NCBI GenBank assembly: GCA_010029175.1
Contig: RGNC01000003.1
Coordinates: 1-32,875, forward strand
DNA length: 32,875 nucleotides
DNA from: Synechococcaceae bacterium WB8_1B_136
GTDB lineage: Bacteria > Cyanobacteriota > Cyanobacteriia > PCC-6307 > Cyanobiaceae
Direction: 5' to 3'
Shown here: positions 15,274 through 24,051 of the stretch, piece after piece
How positions within the stretch are numbered: the first letter of the stretch is position 1
How the letters are laid out: the number at the start of each line of letters is the position of its first letter
Notes under the pieces: generated by a model
Databases searched by the model: none
What the model was told of the DNA's origin: nothing
Seen by the model: only the letters and a program-made list of their open reading frames with translations
Made by a program: the position numbers and the translations under genes

Positions 15274-15996
15274 ATGGCTGTCGTCACGCTCGCCGAAATG
15301 ATGGAGGCGGGTGCCCACTTCGGGCACCAAACACGCCGCTGGAACCCCAAGATGTCGCGCTACATCTACTGCGCGCGCAACGGTGTTCACATCATCGATC
15401 TGGTGCAGACCGCCGTCTGCATGAACAACGCCTACAAGTGGACCCGCAGTGCCGCCCGCAGCGGCAAGCGTTTCCTGTTCGTGGGCACCAAGAAGCAGGC
15501 CTCCGAGGTGATCGCCCAGGAGGCCACCCGCTGCGGCGCCGCCTACGTGAACCAGCGCTGGCTGGGCGGCATGCTCACCAACTGGACCACGATGCGCGCC
15601 CGCATCGACCGCCTCAAGGACCTGGAGCGCATGGAATCCTCGGGCGCCATTGCCATGCGTCCCAAGAAGGAGGCCGCGGTGCTGCGCCGTGAGCTGGAGC
15701 GTCTGCAGAAGTATCTCGGCGGTCTGAAGAACATGCGCCGGCTGCCCGATGTGGTGGTGCTGGTGGATCAGCGCCGTGAAACCAACGCCGTGCTCGAGGC
15801 CCGCAAGCTGGACATCCCCCTGGTGTCGATGCTCGACACCAACTGCGACCCCGACCTCTGCGACGTGCCCATCCCCTGCAACGACGACGCGGTGCGCTCC
15901 GTGCAGCTGGTGCTGGGTCGTCTGGCGGATGCCATCAACGAGGGTCGCCATGGCGCCAGCGATCAGCGCGGCGGCTATGAGGACGAGGAGGCCTGA
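15274..15996 (+). CDS. rpsB: 30S ribosomal protein S2
   Basis: Ribosomal protein uS2, 240 residues, binds the small subunit near the head-body junction and is needed for mRNA docking with S1. The start MAVVTLAEMMEAGAHFGHQTRRW, here quoted as LAEMMEAGAHFGHQ (6-19), is diagnostic, as are the WNPKMSRYIYCARNGVHIIDL region, GTKKQASEV and QRWLGGMLTNW. Length is normal for cyanobacterial S2, with an acidic C-terminus. It is the first gene of rpsB-tsf, preceded by a structured leader and separated from tsf by 95 bases containing a strong stem-loop. Confidence 0.98.
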   Translation: MAVVTLAEMMEAGAHFGHQTRRWNPKMSRYIYCARNGVHIIDLVQTAVCMNNAYKWTRSAARSGKRFLFVGTKKQASEVIAQEATRCGAAYVNQRWLGGMLTNWTTMRARIDRLKDLERMESSGAIAMRPKKEAAVLRRELERLQKYLGGLKNMRRLPDVVVLVDQRRETNAVLEARKLDIPLVSMLDTNCDPDLCDVPIPCNDDAVRSVQLVLGRLADAINEGRHGASDQRGGYEDEEA

Positions 15997-16015
15997 GGCC
16001 TCCCGACCGCAGCCC

Positions 16016-16050
16016 ATCAGCCGAGGCGTCCCACGGGGCACCCGGCTGAT
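16016..16050 (+). promoter_or_regulatory. Intercistronic stem-loop between rpsB and tsf
   Basis: ATCAGCCG (16016-16023) pairs perfectly with CGGCTGAT (16043-16050), and the enclosed bases continue the helix with a second GC-rich stem around CACG. There is no run of T after it, only a pyrimidine-rich stretch, so it is more likely an attenuator or RNA-stability element that sets the S2 to EF-Ts ratio than a full terminator. Confidence 0.55.
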
Positions 16051-16091
16051 CGATCTCCTTCTTCCCCTGTTTCCACGAACCTCCCAGACCC

Positions 16092-16748
16092 ATGGCTGAG
16101 ATCTCCGCCAAGCTCGTCAAGGACCTGCGCGACAAGACCGGCGCCGGCATGATGGACTGCAAGAAGGCGCTGTCCGAAACAAACGGCGACGCCGAGAAGG
16201 CCATTGAGTGGCTGCGGCAGAAGGGCATCGCCTCCGCCGAGAAGAAGTCGGGCCGCACGGCCGCTGAAGGGGCCATCGGCAGCTACATCCACACCGGTGC
16301 CCGCGTGGGCGTGCTGGTGGAAGTGAACTGCGAAACCGATTTCGTCGCCCGCGGCGAGGTGTTCCAGGAACTGCTGCGCAACGTGGCGATGCAGATCGCG
16401 GCCTGCCCCAGCGTGGAGTACGTCACCACCGATGAGATTCCCGCACCGGTGGCCGAGCGGGAGAAGTCGATCGAAATGGGTCGTGACGACCTGGCCGGTA
16501 AGCCCGAGCAGATGAAGGAGAAGATCGTGGAGGGGCGGATCGCCAAGCGCCTCAAGGAGTTGGCCCTGATGGATCAGCCCTACATCAAGGACAGCAGCAT
16601 CAACGTGGGCGAGCTGGTGAAGCAGGTGGCCGGCAAGGTGGGCGAGAACATCCAGGTGCGTCGTTTCGTGCGCTTCAACCTCGGCGAGGGCATCGAGGTG
16701 GAGAAGCTCGACTTCGCCGCGGAAGTGGCTGCCATGCAGGCCGCCTGA
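16092..16748 (+). CDS. tsf: Elongation factor Ts
   Basis: EF-Ts is the nucleotide exchange factor that regenerates EF-Tu-GTP. The 218-residue protein has the N-terminal UBA-like domain with LRDKTGAGMMDCKKAL (11-26) and the core signature VNCETDFVAR, followed by the exchange domain KEKIVEGRIAKRLKELALMD and the C-terminal VRRFVRFNLGEGIE. The length is that of the shorter cyanobacterial form, which lacks one of the repeated core subdomains of the E. coli protein. It sits downstream of rpsB as in most bacteria, and the next gene follows after 8 bases. Confidence 0.98.
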   Translation: MAEISAKLVKDLRDKTGAGMMDCKKALSETNGDAEKAIEWLRQKGIASAEKKSGRTAAEGAIGSYIHTGARVGVLVEVNCETDFVARGEVFQELLRNVAMQIAACPSVEYVTTDEIPAPVAEREKSIEMGRDDLAGKPEQMKEKIVEGRIAKRLKELALMDQPYIKDSSINVGELVKQVAGKVGENIQVRRFVRFNLGEGIEVEKLDFAAEVAAMQAA

Positions 16749-16756
16749 GCCTCCCC

Positions 16757-17473
16757 TTGCATCCCAACGCCCAGCCCCTGGAGGAGGCCCGGCATCAGCT
16801 CGCGCAGCTGCAGCAGCAGCAGGAGCAGCTGGCCCCGGGCCTCTACCGCGAGCTTGCGCTCTATCTCCAGGTGCTGCGCGAGGGCCTGCTGCACGCGGTG
16901 CAGCAGGCCTGTTTTCATCTCGCCACCCAGGTGGTGCCCGAGCGCTACGGGCAGCTCAGCCCGGAAAGCCGCCAGACCTTTCAGCATCGGCTCGGCGTGC
17001 TCGTGCGGCGATGCAGCTCGCTGCTCACGGTGGAGCAGGTGATCGGGCTGGCCGTTCAACAGCAGCGCCGGCAGCGCCGCCAGGGAGCCCAGAGCCGTCG
17101 TGAGGCCCTGGAGGGGCTGCTCACTGAAGCTGGCCCCACCGGCGGCGAGGCCGAACCCGCTGCGTCGCCCTCCCTGCCAGAGGGCTCCATCAGCCTCGGC
17201 CTCGATCTGCCCGTGTCTGCGGACCTGTTCGAGGCAGGGGTTCCCGGCCTCGCCGAGCTACAGCCCAATCAGCCACAGCCCAATCCTCGCTGTTTGCCAT
17301 GGCCGCCGAGGGCCTGGGCCAGGACCATTCGCCCCTTCCTCCGGATCAGACCCCGGCTGAGCCAGACGCCCTCGGGCTGCAGATTCCCCGAGATCCCTTG
17401 CAGCAACAGCGCTGGTGGAGCCATTTTGACCGGGCCCTCAGCGAGCGGCTGCGCACCCTCTCCCACGCGGTGA
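16757..17473 (+). CDS. Hypothetical protein, 5' part of an apparently frameshifted gene
   Basis: The frame starts at TTG 16757, eight bases after tsf, and runs 238 residues. Residues 1-110 look like a real soluble helical protein (QLAQLQQQQEQLAPGLYREL, then LHAVQQACFHLATQVVPERY), and about 111-175 is a plausible acidic/proline linker. From about base 17285 onward the translation becomes Arg/Pro/Trp-rich and uncharacteristic, while the frame one base back (17299-17832) takes over with normal-looking protein. The two together would make one protein of roughly 355 residues. The break needs a -1 shift or one missing base near 17260-17300, close to a repeated CAGCCCAATC. I do not recognise the family. 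Confidence 0.6.
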   Translation: MHPNAQPLEEARHQLAQLQQQQEQLAPGLYRELALYLQVLREGLLHAVQQACFHLATQVVPERYGQLSPESRQTFQHRLGVLVRRCSSLLTVEQVIGLAVQQQRRQRRQGAQSRREALEGLLTEAGPTGGEAEPAASPSLPEGSISLGLDLPVSADLFEAGVPGLAELQPNQPQPNPRCLPWPPRAWARTIRPFLRIRPRLSQTPSGCRFPEIPCSNSAGGAILTGPSASGCAPSPTR

Positions 17474-17832
17474 ACGTGGAGCTGTTGCGGCTGGGGCTCG
17501 CCCAGGCCCTGTTGCCGGTGAACCTGCTCGATGCGGTGCTGCAGGGCCAGGTGGAGGCCTTGCCTGCACCCGCCAATCTGCTCAGGCTGCCGTTGCCGCT
17601 GCCTGGCGGCGCGCCTCCTGAGGTGATGGCGCTGTTGCTGCGCTGCGGCGATCTCGAGTTCGAACAGCCGAAGCTGCGCCAGTGTCGCAAGCAGCTGGAG
17701 CAACGCCGCCGAGAATTGCGCACAATGGCCCAGCGGTACCGCTACTGGCAGCGGCGGATGGCAGCCCTGGAGGCGGAGCAGCAGTGGCTACAGGACAGTG
17801 CCCAGCACCGGAACCCGCCGACCCGTCCGTAG
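17299..17832 (+). CDS. Hypothetical protein, 3' part of the same frameshifted gene or a separate gene
   Basis: A 177-residue frame from ATG 17299 that overlaps the 5' part by 175 bases in a different frame. It contains a helical domain (SHFDRALSERLRTLSHAVNV, ELLRLGLAQALLPVNLLDAV and VEALPAPANLLRLPLPLPGG) and a strongly charged C-terminal coiled-coil segment (about residues 125-165, CRKQLEQRRRELRTMAQRYR onward). The 3' end overlaps the start of recG by about 49 bases. Because it begins with a usable ATG it could be translated independently, but the way coding character hands over from the upstream frame favours one split gene. Function unknown. Confidence 0.65.
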   Translation: MAAEGLGQDHSPLPPDQTPAEPDALGLQIPRDPLQQQRWWSHFDRALSERLRTLSHAVNVELLRLGLAQALLPVNLLDAVLQGQVEALPAPANLLRLPLPLPGGAPPEVMALLLRCGDLEFEQPKLRQCRKQLEQRRRELRTMAQRYRYWQRRMAALEAEQQWLQDSAQHRNPPTRP

Positions 17833-20237
17833 GGCCGCAGCCCCTTGGCCAGGCCGGCGCCGTTGAAGCCTGGCTGCGTCCGCTGCAACAGGGTCTGCAG
17901 CTGGAGGCCGATCGGGGCTTCGGCAACCTGGAGGGCCGGCGTGAGCGCTTCGGCGACTTTCTGCTCCGCCAGTTGCGGCACCCCCCGGCCGGCCTGTCGC
18001 CCCACCAGCGTGAGGCCCTCGAACAGCTCGCCTCGGGCTATGAGCAATACGCCCAACACAGCCTTGCCTGTCGCCAGAGCCTGGTGCGGCGCACCCGGCA
18101 GACCCTCCATGACCTGCAGCGGGCCCTGCATCCCCCCACGCCCACTGCGGCGCCGCGGTTGCGGTTGCTGAACACCCCGCCAGCTGCGGCTGGGGTGCCG
18201 GTGCCCCTCAGTCCGGACACCCCCCTGGGCCAGATCCGCGGCATTGGCGCGAAAACAGCGGAGAAGTTGGCCGCCCTGGGCCTGTTTGTGGCCCGCGACC
18301 TGCTGCTCCACTACCCGCGCGACTATCTCGACTACGCCAACCTGGTGCGCATCGCCGCCCTGGTGCCCGGCACCACCGCCACCATCGTGGCCACGGTGCG
18401 CCGCACCCACAGCTTCACCAGCCCCCGCAACCCCAACCTCTCGATCCTCGAACTGCAGCTGGCCGACATCACCGGCAAGCTCAAGGTGGCCAAGTTCTTC
18501 GCCGGCAAGCGGTTTTCCTCACCCGCCTGGCTCAAGGCCCAGCAGCGTCAATTTCCCCTGGGCGCCACCGTGGCTGTGAGTGGCCTGGTGAAGGAGACCC
18601 CCTACGGGCCCGCGTTTCAGGATCCGTTGATGGAAGTTCTCGCCAGCCCCCAGGCCCCGGTGCAGAGCGAGCAGATCGGCCGGCTGCTGCCGGTGTACGG
18701 GCTCACCGAGGGCCTTACGGCCGATCGGTTGCGGGCCGCCATCAAACCGGTGCTGGCGGCCGCCGCTGGCTGGGGCGACCATCTGCCGGCAGGGCTGCTG
18801 GAGCAGGAGCGCTTGCTGGATCTGCCCACGGCCCTGGCGCAGCGTTTTGCCCCCATTTATGACCGACTCCCACCCCCTGTCCCGCCCCTGGCCCCGCCGG
18901 TGGCCGGCCACCGCAGCAGCTTGCTGGCCGCCTTCCTGGAGCTGCTGCCCTTTCCCCTCACCGGTGCCCAGCAGCGGGTGCTGGCGGAGATCCGCGCCGA
19001 TCTGGCCCGGGAGCAGCCCATGGCCCGCCTGGTGCAGGGGGATGTGGGCAGCGGCAAGACCGTGGTGGCCATCGCCGCCCTGCTCACCGCCATCGATGCC
19101 GGCTGCCAGGGGGCGCTGATGGCCCCCACGGAGGTGTTGGCGGAGCAGCACTACAACAAGCTCTGCGAGTGGCTGCCGCAGCTGCATGTGAGCTGCGCCC
19201 TGCTCACCGGCTCCACGCCCGTCCGGCGGCGGCGTGAGCTGCTCACGGATCTGGTGAACGGCAACCTGCAGCTGCTGGTGGGCACCCATGCCCTGCTGGA
19301 GGATCCCGTGCAGTTCGCTCGTCTGGGTCTGGTGGTGGTGGATGAGCAGCACCGCTTCGGTGTGGCCCAGCGCAACCGCCTGCTGGACAAGGGTCTGCAG
19401 CCGCATCTGCTCACGATGACGGCCACGCCGATTCCCCGCACCCTGGCCCTCTCGCTCCATGGCGATCTGGAGGTGAGCCAGATCGATGAGCTGCCCCCGG
19501 GGCGGACGCCGATCCGCACTCTGATGCTGGCTGCCGGTGAGCGCGATCAGGCCTATGGCCTGATCCGCCAAGAGGTGGCCAAGGGCCAACGGGCCTATGT
19601 GGTGCTGCCCCTGGTGGAGGAATCGGAAAAGATGGATCTGCGCTCGGCGGTGGAGGTGCACCGCCAGCTGCGGGAGGAGGTGTTCCCCGATCTCAGCGTG
19701 GGCCTGCTGCACGGCCGCATGGCCAGCGCCGAGAAACAGGCCGCCATCGGCGCCTTTGCCCGGGGTGAGAGCCAGGTGTTGGTGAGCACCACGGTGGTGG
19801 AGGTGGGGGTGGATGTGCCCCAGGCGAGCGTGATGGTGATCGAGCACGCCGAGCGCTTCGGCCTGGCCCAGCTGCACCAGCTGCGGGGCCGGGTGGGCCG
19901 GGGGGCGGCCGCCAGCCACTGCCTGCTGATCAACGACAGCCGCAACGCCCTGGCCCGCCAGCGGCTGGAGGTGCTGGTGCACTCCACCGACGGCTTCGAG
20001 ATCGCCGAGATGGACCTGCGGCTGCGGGGGCCGGGGGCGGTGCTGGGCACCCGCCAGAGCGGCCTGCCGGACCTGGCCCTGGCCAGCCTCACCGACGACG
20101 GCGATGTGCTGGAGCAGGCCCGCACGGTGGCCCAGCGGCTGATGGCCAGCGATCCGGATCTGCAACGCCACGAGGCCCTGGCCCGGGTGCTGGCGGAGCA
20201 ACGCCACCGGCTCAGCCAGGGCGCCCGGCTGAACTGA
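17784..20237 (+). CDS. recG: ATP-dependent DNA helicase RecG
   Basis: RecG remodels stalled replication forks and branch-migrates Holliday junctions. The coding region has a cyanobacterial-type helical N-terminal extension (AWLRPLQQGLQLEADRGFGN), the wedge-domain lead-in LGQIRGIGAKTAEKLAALGL, an OB-fold, then helicase motifs: Walker A GDVGSGKTVVA, DEQH box VVDEQHRFGVAQR, motif III TMTATPIPRTLA, HGRM, motif V STTVVEVGVDVPQ and motif VI QLRGRVGRG. I chose GTG 17784 (817 residues) because it lies just before the conserved N-terminal helix; a GTG at 17682 is also open but adds low-complexity residues overlapping the previous gene. The exact start is uncertain. The gene converges with cmpD, stops 44 bases apart. 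Confidence 0.95.
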   Translation: MATGQCPAPEPADPSVGPQPLGQAGAVEAWLRPLQQGLQLEADRGFGNLEGRRERFGDFLLRQLRHPPAGLSPHQREALEQLASGYEQYAQHSLACRQSLVRRTRQTLHDLQRALHPPTPTAAPRLRLLNTPPAAAGVPVPLSPDTPLGQIRGIGAKTAEKLAALGLFVARDLLLHYPRDYLDYANLVRIAALVPGTTATIVATVRRTHSFTSPRNPNLSILELQLADITGKLKVAKFFAGKRFSSPAWLKAQQRQFPLGATVAVSGLVKETPYGPAFQDPLMEVLASPQAPVQSEQIGRLLPVYGLTEGLTADRLRAAIKPVLAAAAGWGDHLPAGLLEQERLLDLPTALAQRFAPIYDRLPPPVPPLAPPVAGHRSSLLAAFLELLPFPLTGAQQRVLAEIRADLAREQPMARLVQGDVGSGKTVVAIAALLTAIDAGCQGALMAPTEVLAEQHYNKLCEWLPQLHVSCALLTGSTPVRRRRELLTDLVNGNLQLLVGTHALLEDPVQFARLGLVVVDEQHRFGVAQRNRLLDKGLQPHLLTMTATPIPRTLALSLHGDLEVSQIDELPPGRTPIRTLMLAAGERDQAYGLIRQEVAKGQRAYVVLPLVEESEKMDLRSAVEVHRQLREEVFPDLSVGLLHGRMASAEKQAAIGAFARGESQVLVSTTVVEVGVDVPQASVMVIEHAERFGLAQLHQLRGRVGRGAAASHCLLINDSRNALARQRLEVLVHSTDGFEIAEMDLRLRGPGAVLGTRQSGLPDLALASLTDDGDVLEQARTVAQRLMASDPDLQRHEALARVLAEQRHRLSQGARLN

Positions 20238-20281
20238 CTTGCCTTGCTCTCCAGCGCGCCCCACTCAAGTGCACAGGGTCA

Positions 20282-21121
20282 TCAACTGGCGTCATCGTCA
20301 TGGGCGAAACGGTTGTAGAGGAAGTCGAGGGCGTTGTTTCGCAGTTCGTAGTACTTGGGATCTTCCATGATGTCCTCGCGACTGCGTGGACGCGGGAAAT
20401 CAATCGTGAGCACTTCGCCGATACCGGCGGCGGGTCCGTTGGTCATCATCACCAGCCGATCCGCAAGAAACAGCGCTTCGTCGATGTCGTGGGTGATCAT
20501 CAACACAGTGCATTTCTGGGTGTTCCAGATCTGCAGCAGTTCCTCCTGCAATTCCTCCTTCGTGATCGCATCCAGGGCGCCGAAGGGTTCATCGAGGATC
20601 AGCACCTCCGGCCGGATCGCCAGGGCACGGGCGATGGCCACCCGCTGTTTCATGCCGCCGGAGAGTTGGCTGATGGTCTTCTCGGCCGCTGCCGTGAGTC
20701 CCACCATGGCCAGGTGTTCCATCACGATGTCGCGTTTCTCGCGTTCGCTCAGCTCGGGCTTCACGGATTCGATGGCGAGAGCCACGTTGTCGTAGGCGCT
20801 GAGCCAGGGCAGCAGCGCATAGCCCTGGAACACCACCATGCGATCGGGGCCGGGCCGCTGGATCGGTGCCCCCTTGAGCAGCACCTGGCCACTGGTGGGC
20901 TTGGCAAAGCCGGACACGGTGTTGAGCAGGGTGCTCTTGCCGCAGCCGGAATGGCCGATCACACAGATGAATTCCCCGGCTTCCACGTTGAAGTTGATGT
21001 TCTCCAGCACGGGATAGGGACCCTTGGGCGTGGGGTAGGCCAACCCCATCCCCTCGAAGCGAAGCAGAGGTTCGGCCTGGGAGGCGTTCGGGCGGTCGTG
21101 GATCGAGAGCGTGGCGGTCAT
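20282..21121 (-). CDS. cmpD: CmpD-type bicarbonate (or nitrate) ABC transporter ATPase
   Basis: A 279-residue ATPase of the NrtD/CmpD group: Walker A GHSGCGKSTLL (56-66), Q-loop in MVVFQGYALLPWL, signature LSGGMKQRVAIARAL, Walker B LILDEPFGALD and switch His in MITHDIDEALFLADR. It energises inward transport together with CmpC. The start ATG 21121 overlaps the cmpC stop as ATGA; in-frame codons further upstream only shadow cmpC. It ends the four-gene operon. NrtD and CmpD cannot be told apart by these motifs; the cmp name follows from the residues of the binding protein at the head of the operon. Confidence 0.85.
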   Translation of the reverse strand: MTATLSIHDRPNASQAEPLLRFEGMGLAYPTPKGPYPVLENINFNVEAGEFICVIGHSGCGKSTLLNTVSGFAKPTSGQVLLKGAPIQRPGPDRMVVFQGYALLPWLSAYDNVALAIESVKPELSEREKRDIVMEHLAMVGLTAAAEKTISQLSGGMKQRVAIARALAIRPEVLILDEPFGALDAITKEELQEELLQIWNTQKCTVLMITHDIDEALFLADRLVMMTNGPAAGIGEVLTIDFPRPRSREDIMEDPKYYELRNNALDFLYNRFAHDDDAS

Positions 21122-23118
21122 GATGCGGCGTTGGTGATGGGGGCAGGCACGCCGATCGGGATCTCGGCGATGCTGAAGTCCTTGTGGATCGAGAGCTGGT
21201 TGAGGTAGCCGATCGGGTCGTCGGCGTTGAAGGGAACCCCGTCGAACAGGGCGATGCCGCCCCGCTGGTACGACACGTCGTCGAAGCCCAGTTCGCGGGC
21301 CGCGGTGCTGTAGACACCCACCGAACACACCCGCTCGAGAATTTCCACGTAGTTGCGGGGAAAGGGAATCTCGCTCCAGCGGGCCAGCTGGGTGAGGATC
21401 CAGAGGTGCTCACTGCGGCTGGGGCGATTCACCCCGGGGCCGAAGAACAGGGTGTGGGGTGCCGCCTCTGTGTCGTCGCAGCAGCCGGCAGCCACCCCGA
21501 AGCGGATCAATTCCGGCTTCATGCCCAGGTAGCGGCGGTCGCTGAGCAGAAGGCTGAGCTCGTTCCAATGGGCCGGATCGGCGCAGTAGCGGCAGGCCTC
21601 CAGCAGTGCCTTGGTGAGGGCGATGTGGGTGTTGGGATAGGCCAGGGCCCAGTCCTCCCGGGCGCCGAGCACCTTGCCTGGATGGCCCGACCAGATCTCC
21701 AGGTCGCCCACGATCGGGAAGCCATGCCGTTCCCGCTCGGCGCGCACGTTCCACGGTTCACCCACGCAGTAGCCATCGATGGAGCCGTCCTTGAGGTCGG
21801 CCAGCATCTGGGCCGGTGGCAGGGTCTGCAGGTGCACGTCGCGGTCGGGGTCGATCGCGTTCGACGCCAGCCAGTAGCGCAGCAGGACGTTGTGCATCGA
21901 GGCCGGATGCACGATGCCCAGGGTGTGGGGTTCGCGGTTGGTGCGCAGCAGGTAGTCGCGATAGTCGGCCACGCTGCGCACCCCCTGTTCCGCCAGGCGG
22001 CTGGCCAGGGTGATGCCGTTGCCGTTGCGGCTGAGGGTGAGGGCTGTCACCACCGGAGTGGGTTCGCCGCCGTGGCCGCCCGCCGTCATCCAGGTGGGCA
22101 TGCCGGAGGGCATCAACGCCGCATCCAGGGTGCCGTCCAGGAGTCCGTCGGTGATGCCGCGCCAGCTGGTTTCGCGCACCAGCTGCACCCCATCGAGGCC
22201 ATGCTTGGCGAAGAGACCCTTGGCCTCGGCCACCGCCATCGGCGCGCAGGCGGCGAGGGGGATGAAGCCCAGATCCAGGTTCACTTTCTCCAGGCCATGG
22301 CGGGCCAGCACCTTGTGGGGCTTGGCCTGCCACTGCTTCACCCGCTTCTGGCGGTTGAGGAAGTAGATGATTTCGGAGCGCAGGCTGTAGTAGCTCGGGT
22401 GGTGCACCACCGTGAGCCGCTGCCGTGGCCGTGGGATGTCCACCTCGAGGATGCCGCCGATCTTCGAGCCCGGCCCGTTGGTGAGCATCACGATCCGATC
22501 GGAGAGCAGCACGGCCTCATCCACGTCGTGGGTCACCATCACCGCGGTGAGCTCATGCTCATTGCAGATCTGCATCAGCTTCTCCTGCAGATTGCCGCGG
22601 GTGAGTGCATCGAGGGCGCCGAATGGTTCATCCAGCAGCAGCAACTTGGGCTTGATCGCCAGGGCACGGGCGATGGCCACCCGCTGGCGCATGCCGCCCG
22701 AAAGCTGCAGCGGCGGTTTTTCGGCGGCATGGGCCAGGCCCACCATGGCAATGTGCTCCTCCACCACGGCATCGCGCTCGCTGCGGGCGAGGTCGGGCAT
22801 CACCTCATCCACTGCCAGGGCAATGTTCTCGCGCACCGTGAGCCACGGCAGCAGCGAGTAGTTCTGAAACACCACCATCTTGTCGGGGCCTGGGCGCTTC
22901 ACGCTTTCGCCCTCCAGCAGAACCGTGCCGCCGGTGGGTCGATCCAGACCGGCGATCATGTTGAGCAGGGTGCTCTTGCCGCAGCCGGAATGGCCGATCA
23001 GCGATACGAATTCACCCTTGCGGATCTCAAGGTCGATGCCCTTGAGGGCCAGATAGTTGCCGCCTCCCTTCAGCGGGAAGTCCTTGGCGACGTCCTGAAC
23101 AGCGACCAGTGTTGTCAT
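21118..23118 (-). CDS. cmpC: CmpC-type ATPase fused to a substrate-binding domain
   Basis: A 666-residue two-domain protein characteristic of cyanobacterial cmp and nrt systems. Residues about 1-255 are an ABC ATPase (Walker A GHSGCGKST at 42-50, LSGGMRQRVAIARAL, LLLDEPFGALD, MVTHDVDEAVLLSDR). After a linker, residues about 280-660 resemble the periplasmic binding protein of the same operon (LGFIPLAACAPMAVAEAKGL, HPASMHNVLLRYWLASNAID, CVGEPWN), but in this protein the domain is cytoplasmic and is thought to sense substrate and regulate uptake. The ATG at 23118 is 44 bases after the permease stop. Intact fusion supports a complete, functional operon. Confidence 0.87.
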   Translation of the reverse strand: MTTLVAVQDVAKDFPLKGGGNYLALKGIDLEIRKGEFVSLIGHSGCGKSTLLNMIAGLDRPTGGTVLLEGESVKRPGPDKMVVFQNYSLLPWLTVRENIALAVDEVMPDLARSERDAVVEEHIAMVGLAHAAEKPPLQLSGGMRQRVAIARALAIKPKLLLLDEPFGALDALTRGNLQEKLMQICNEHELTAVMVTHDVDEAVLLSDRIVMLTNGPGSKIGGILEVDIPRPRQRLTVVHHPSYYSLRSEIIYFLNRQKRVKQWQAKPHKVLARHGLEKVNLDLGFIPLAACAPMAVAEAKGLFAKHGLDGVQLVRETSWRGITDGLLDGTLDAALMPSGMPTWMTAGGHGGEPTPVVTALTLSRNGNGITLASRLAEQGVRSVADYRDYLLRTNREPHTLGIVHPASMHNVLLRYWLASNAIDPDRDVHLQTLPPAQMLADLKDGSIDGYCVGEPWNVRAERERHGFPIVGDLEIWSGHPGKVLGAREDWALAYPNTHIALTKALLEACRYCADPAHWNELSLLLSDRRYLGMKPELIRFGVAAGCCDDTEAAPHTLFFGPGVNRPSRSEHLWILTQLARWSEIPFPRNYVEILERVCSVGVYSTAARELGFDDVSYQRGGIALFDGVPFNADDPIGYLNQLSIHKDFSIAEIPIGVPAPITNAAS

Positions 23119-23162
23119 GTCGTGATTGGAGTGTGGAGTGCAGATGGGCCAGGTGGATCCAC

Positions 23163-23984
23163 TCAGCGGCCAGTGGCGATACGCGTCTGCAGCCAGGCCA
23201 TCAGGCGATCCAGAATCAGGCCAATGGCGCCGATCCAGATCACTCCCAGCACGATGTCGGACACATATCCGTTCTGATTGGCGTCCCAGATGAAGAAGCC
23301 GATGCCGGGCGTGCCGGGCATCACGATCTCAGCGGCGATGATCGCCAACCAGGCCAGGCCGATCGAGATGCGCAGGCCGGTGAAGATGTAGGGGAGGGCG
23401 GAAGGAATCAGGATCTTGGTGAAGAATCTCTTGCGCGACATCTGCAGCACCAGGGCCACGTTGCGGTAATCCTGCGGGATCTGTCGCACGCCCTCAGCTG
23501 TGTTGATCAGAATCGGCCAGATTGAGGTGATGAAGATCACGAAGATGGCCGCTGGCTGGTTCTGTTGAAACATCACCAGAGCGATCGGCACCCAAGCCAG
23601 CGGTGCCACCATCCGCAGGAACTGAAACAGCGGATCGAAGGCACGGTTGAGGGCCTGGTTTAGGCCCACTGCGATGCCAACTCCAATGCCCACCACAGCC
23701 GCCAGTGTGTAGCCCATGGCCACACGGCTCAGGCTGCTCATCGTGTGCAGGAACAGGCCTTTGTCGAGTCCTCCGCGATCGAAGAAGGGGTAGAGCAGCA
23801 GTTCACGGGTGCGCTCTTCTGTCCAGAGGCTAAGGGGACCGGAGAGTTTGGTGAAGCCGAGGCTGGCGCTGAGCTGCCAGAACAGCAAGAAGCCACCGAT
23901 TCCCAATAAGGGTGGCAGGATGGTTTTGCGGCTGCGCTTCCACCACTGGGCAACGTTGAAACCTGAGCTGGTAACTGTTGACAT
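23163..23984 (-). CDS. cmpB: CmpB-type ABC transporter permease
   Basis: A 273-residue inner-membrane permease of the NrtB/CmpB/SsuC group. Hydrophobic segments begin at about residues 22-42 (ILPPLLGIGGFLLFWQLSAS), with further helices at about 85-115, 125-150, 200-225 and 240-262. The cytoplasmic EAA-type coupling loop is visible as EGVRQIPQDYRNVALVLQMS followed by KRFFTKILIPSALPYIFTGL, which docks the ATPases. The chosen ATG 23984 has a long 94-base gap before it holding a stem-loop that separates it from cmpA. The sequence is visibly less GC-rich than its downstream neighbours. Confidence 0.88.
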   Translation of the reverse strand: MSTVTSSGFNVAQWWKRSRKTILPPLLGIGGFLLFWQLSASLGFTKLSGPLSLWTEERTRELLLYPFFDRGGLDKGLFLHTMSSLSRVAMGYTLAAVVGIGVGIAVGLNQALNRAFDPLFQFLRMVAPLAWVPIALVMFQQNQPAAIFVIFITSIWPILINTAEGVRQIPQDYRNVALVLQMSRKRFFTKILIPSALPYIFTGLRISIGLAWLAIIAAEIVMPGTPGIGFFIWDANQNGYVSDIVLGVIWIGAIGLILDRLMAWLQTRIATGR

Positions 23985-24051
23985 GGAAGTGTTCTCGAGA
24001 GGGGAGAAATGGAGATCGGTTGGGGGCGCAACTTCCCTGGTTTTCTTGGAA

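Noticed and set aside
21184..23277. Long plus-strand open frame of 697 residues antisense to cmpC
   Set aside because: Mirror of the ABC gene, low-complexity His/Gln/Gly content and no recognisable domain. The same applies to long antisense frames at 2591-4351, 4612-6084, 11796-13532 and 18519-20264.
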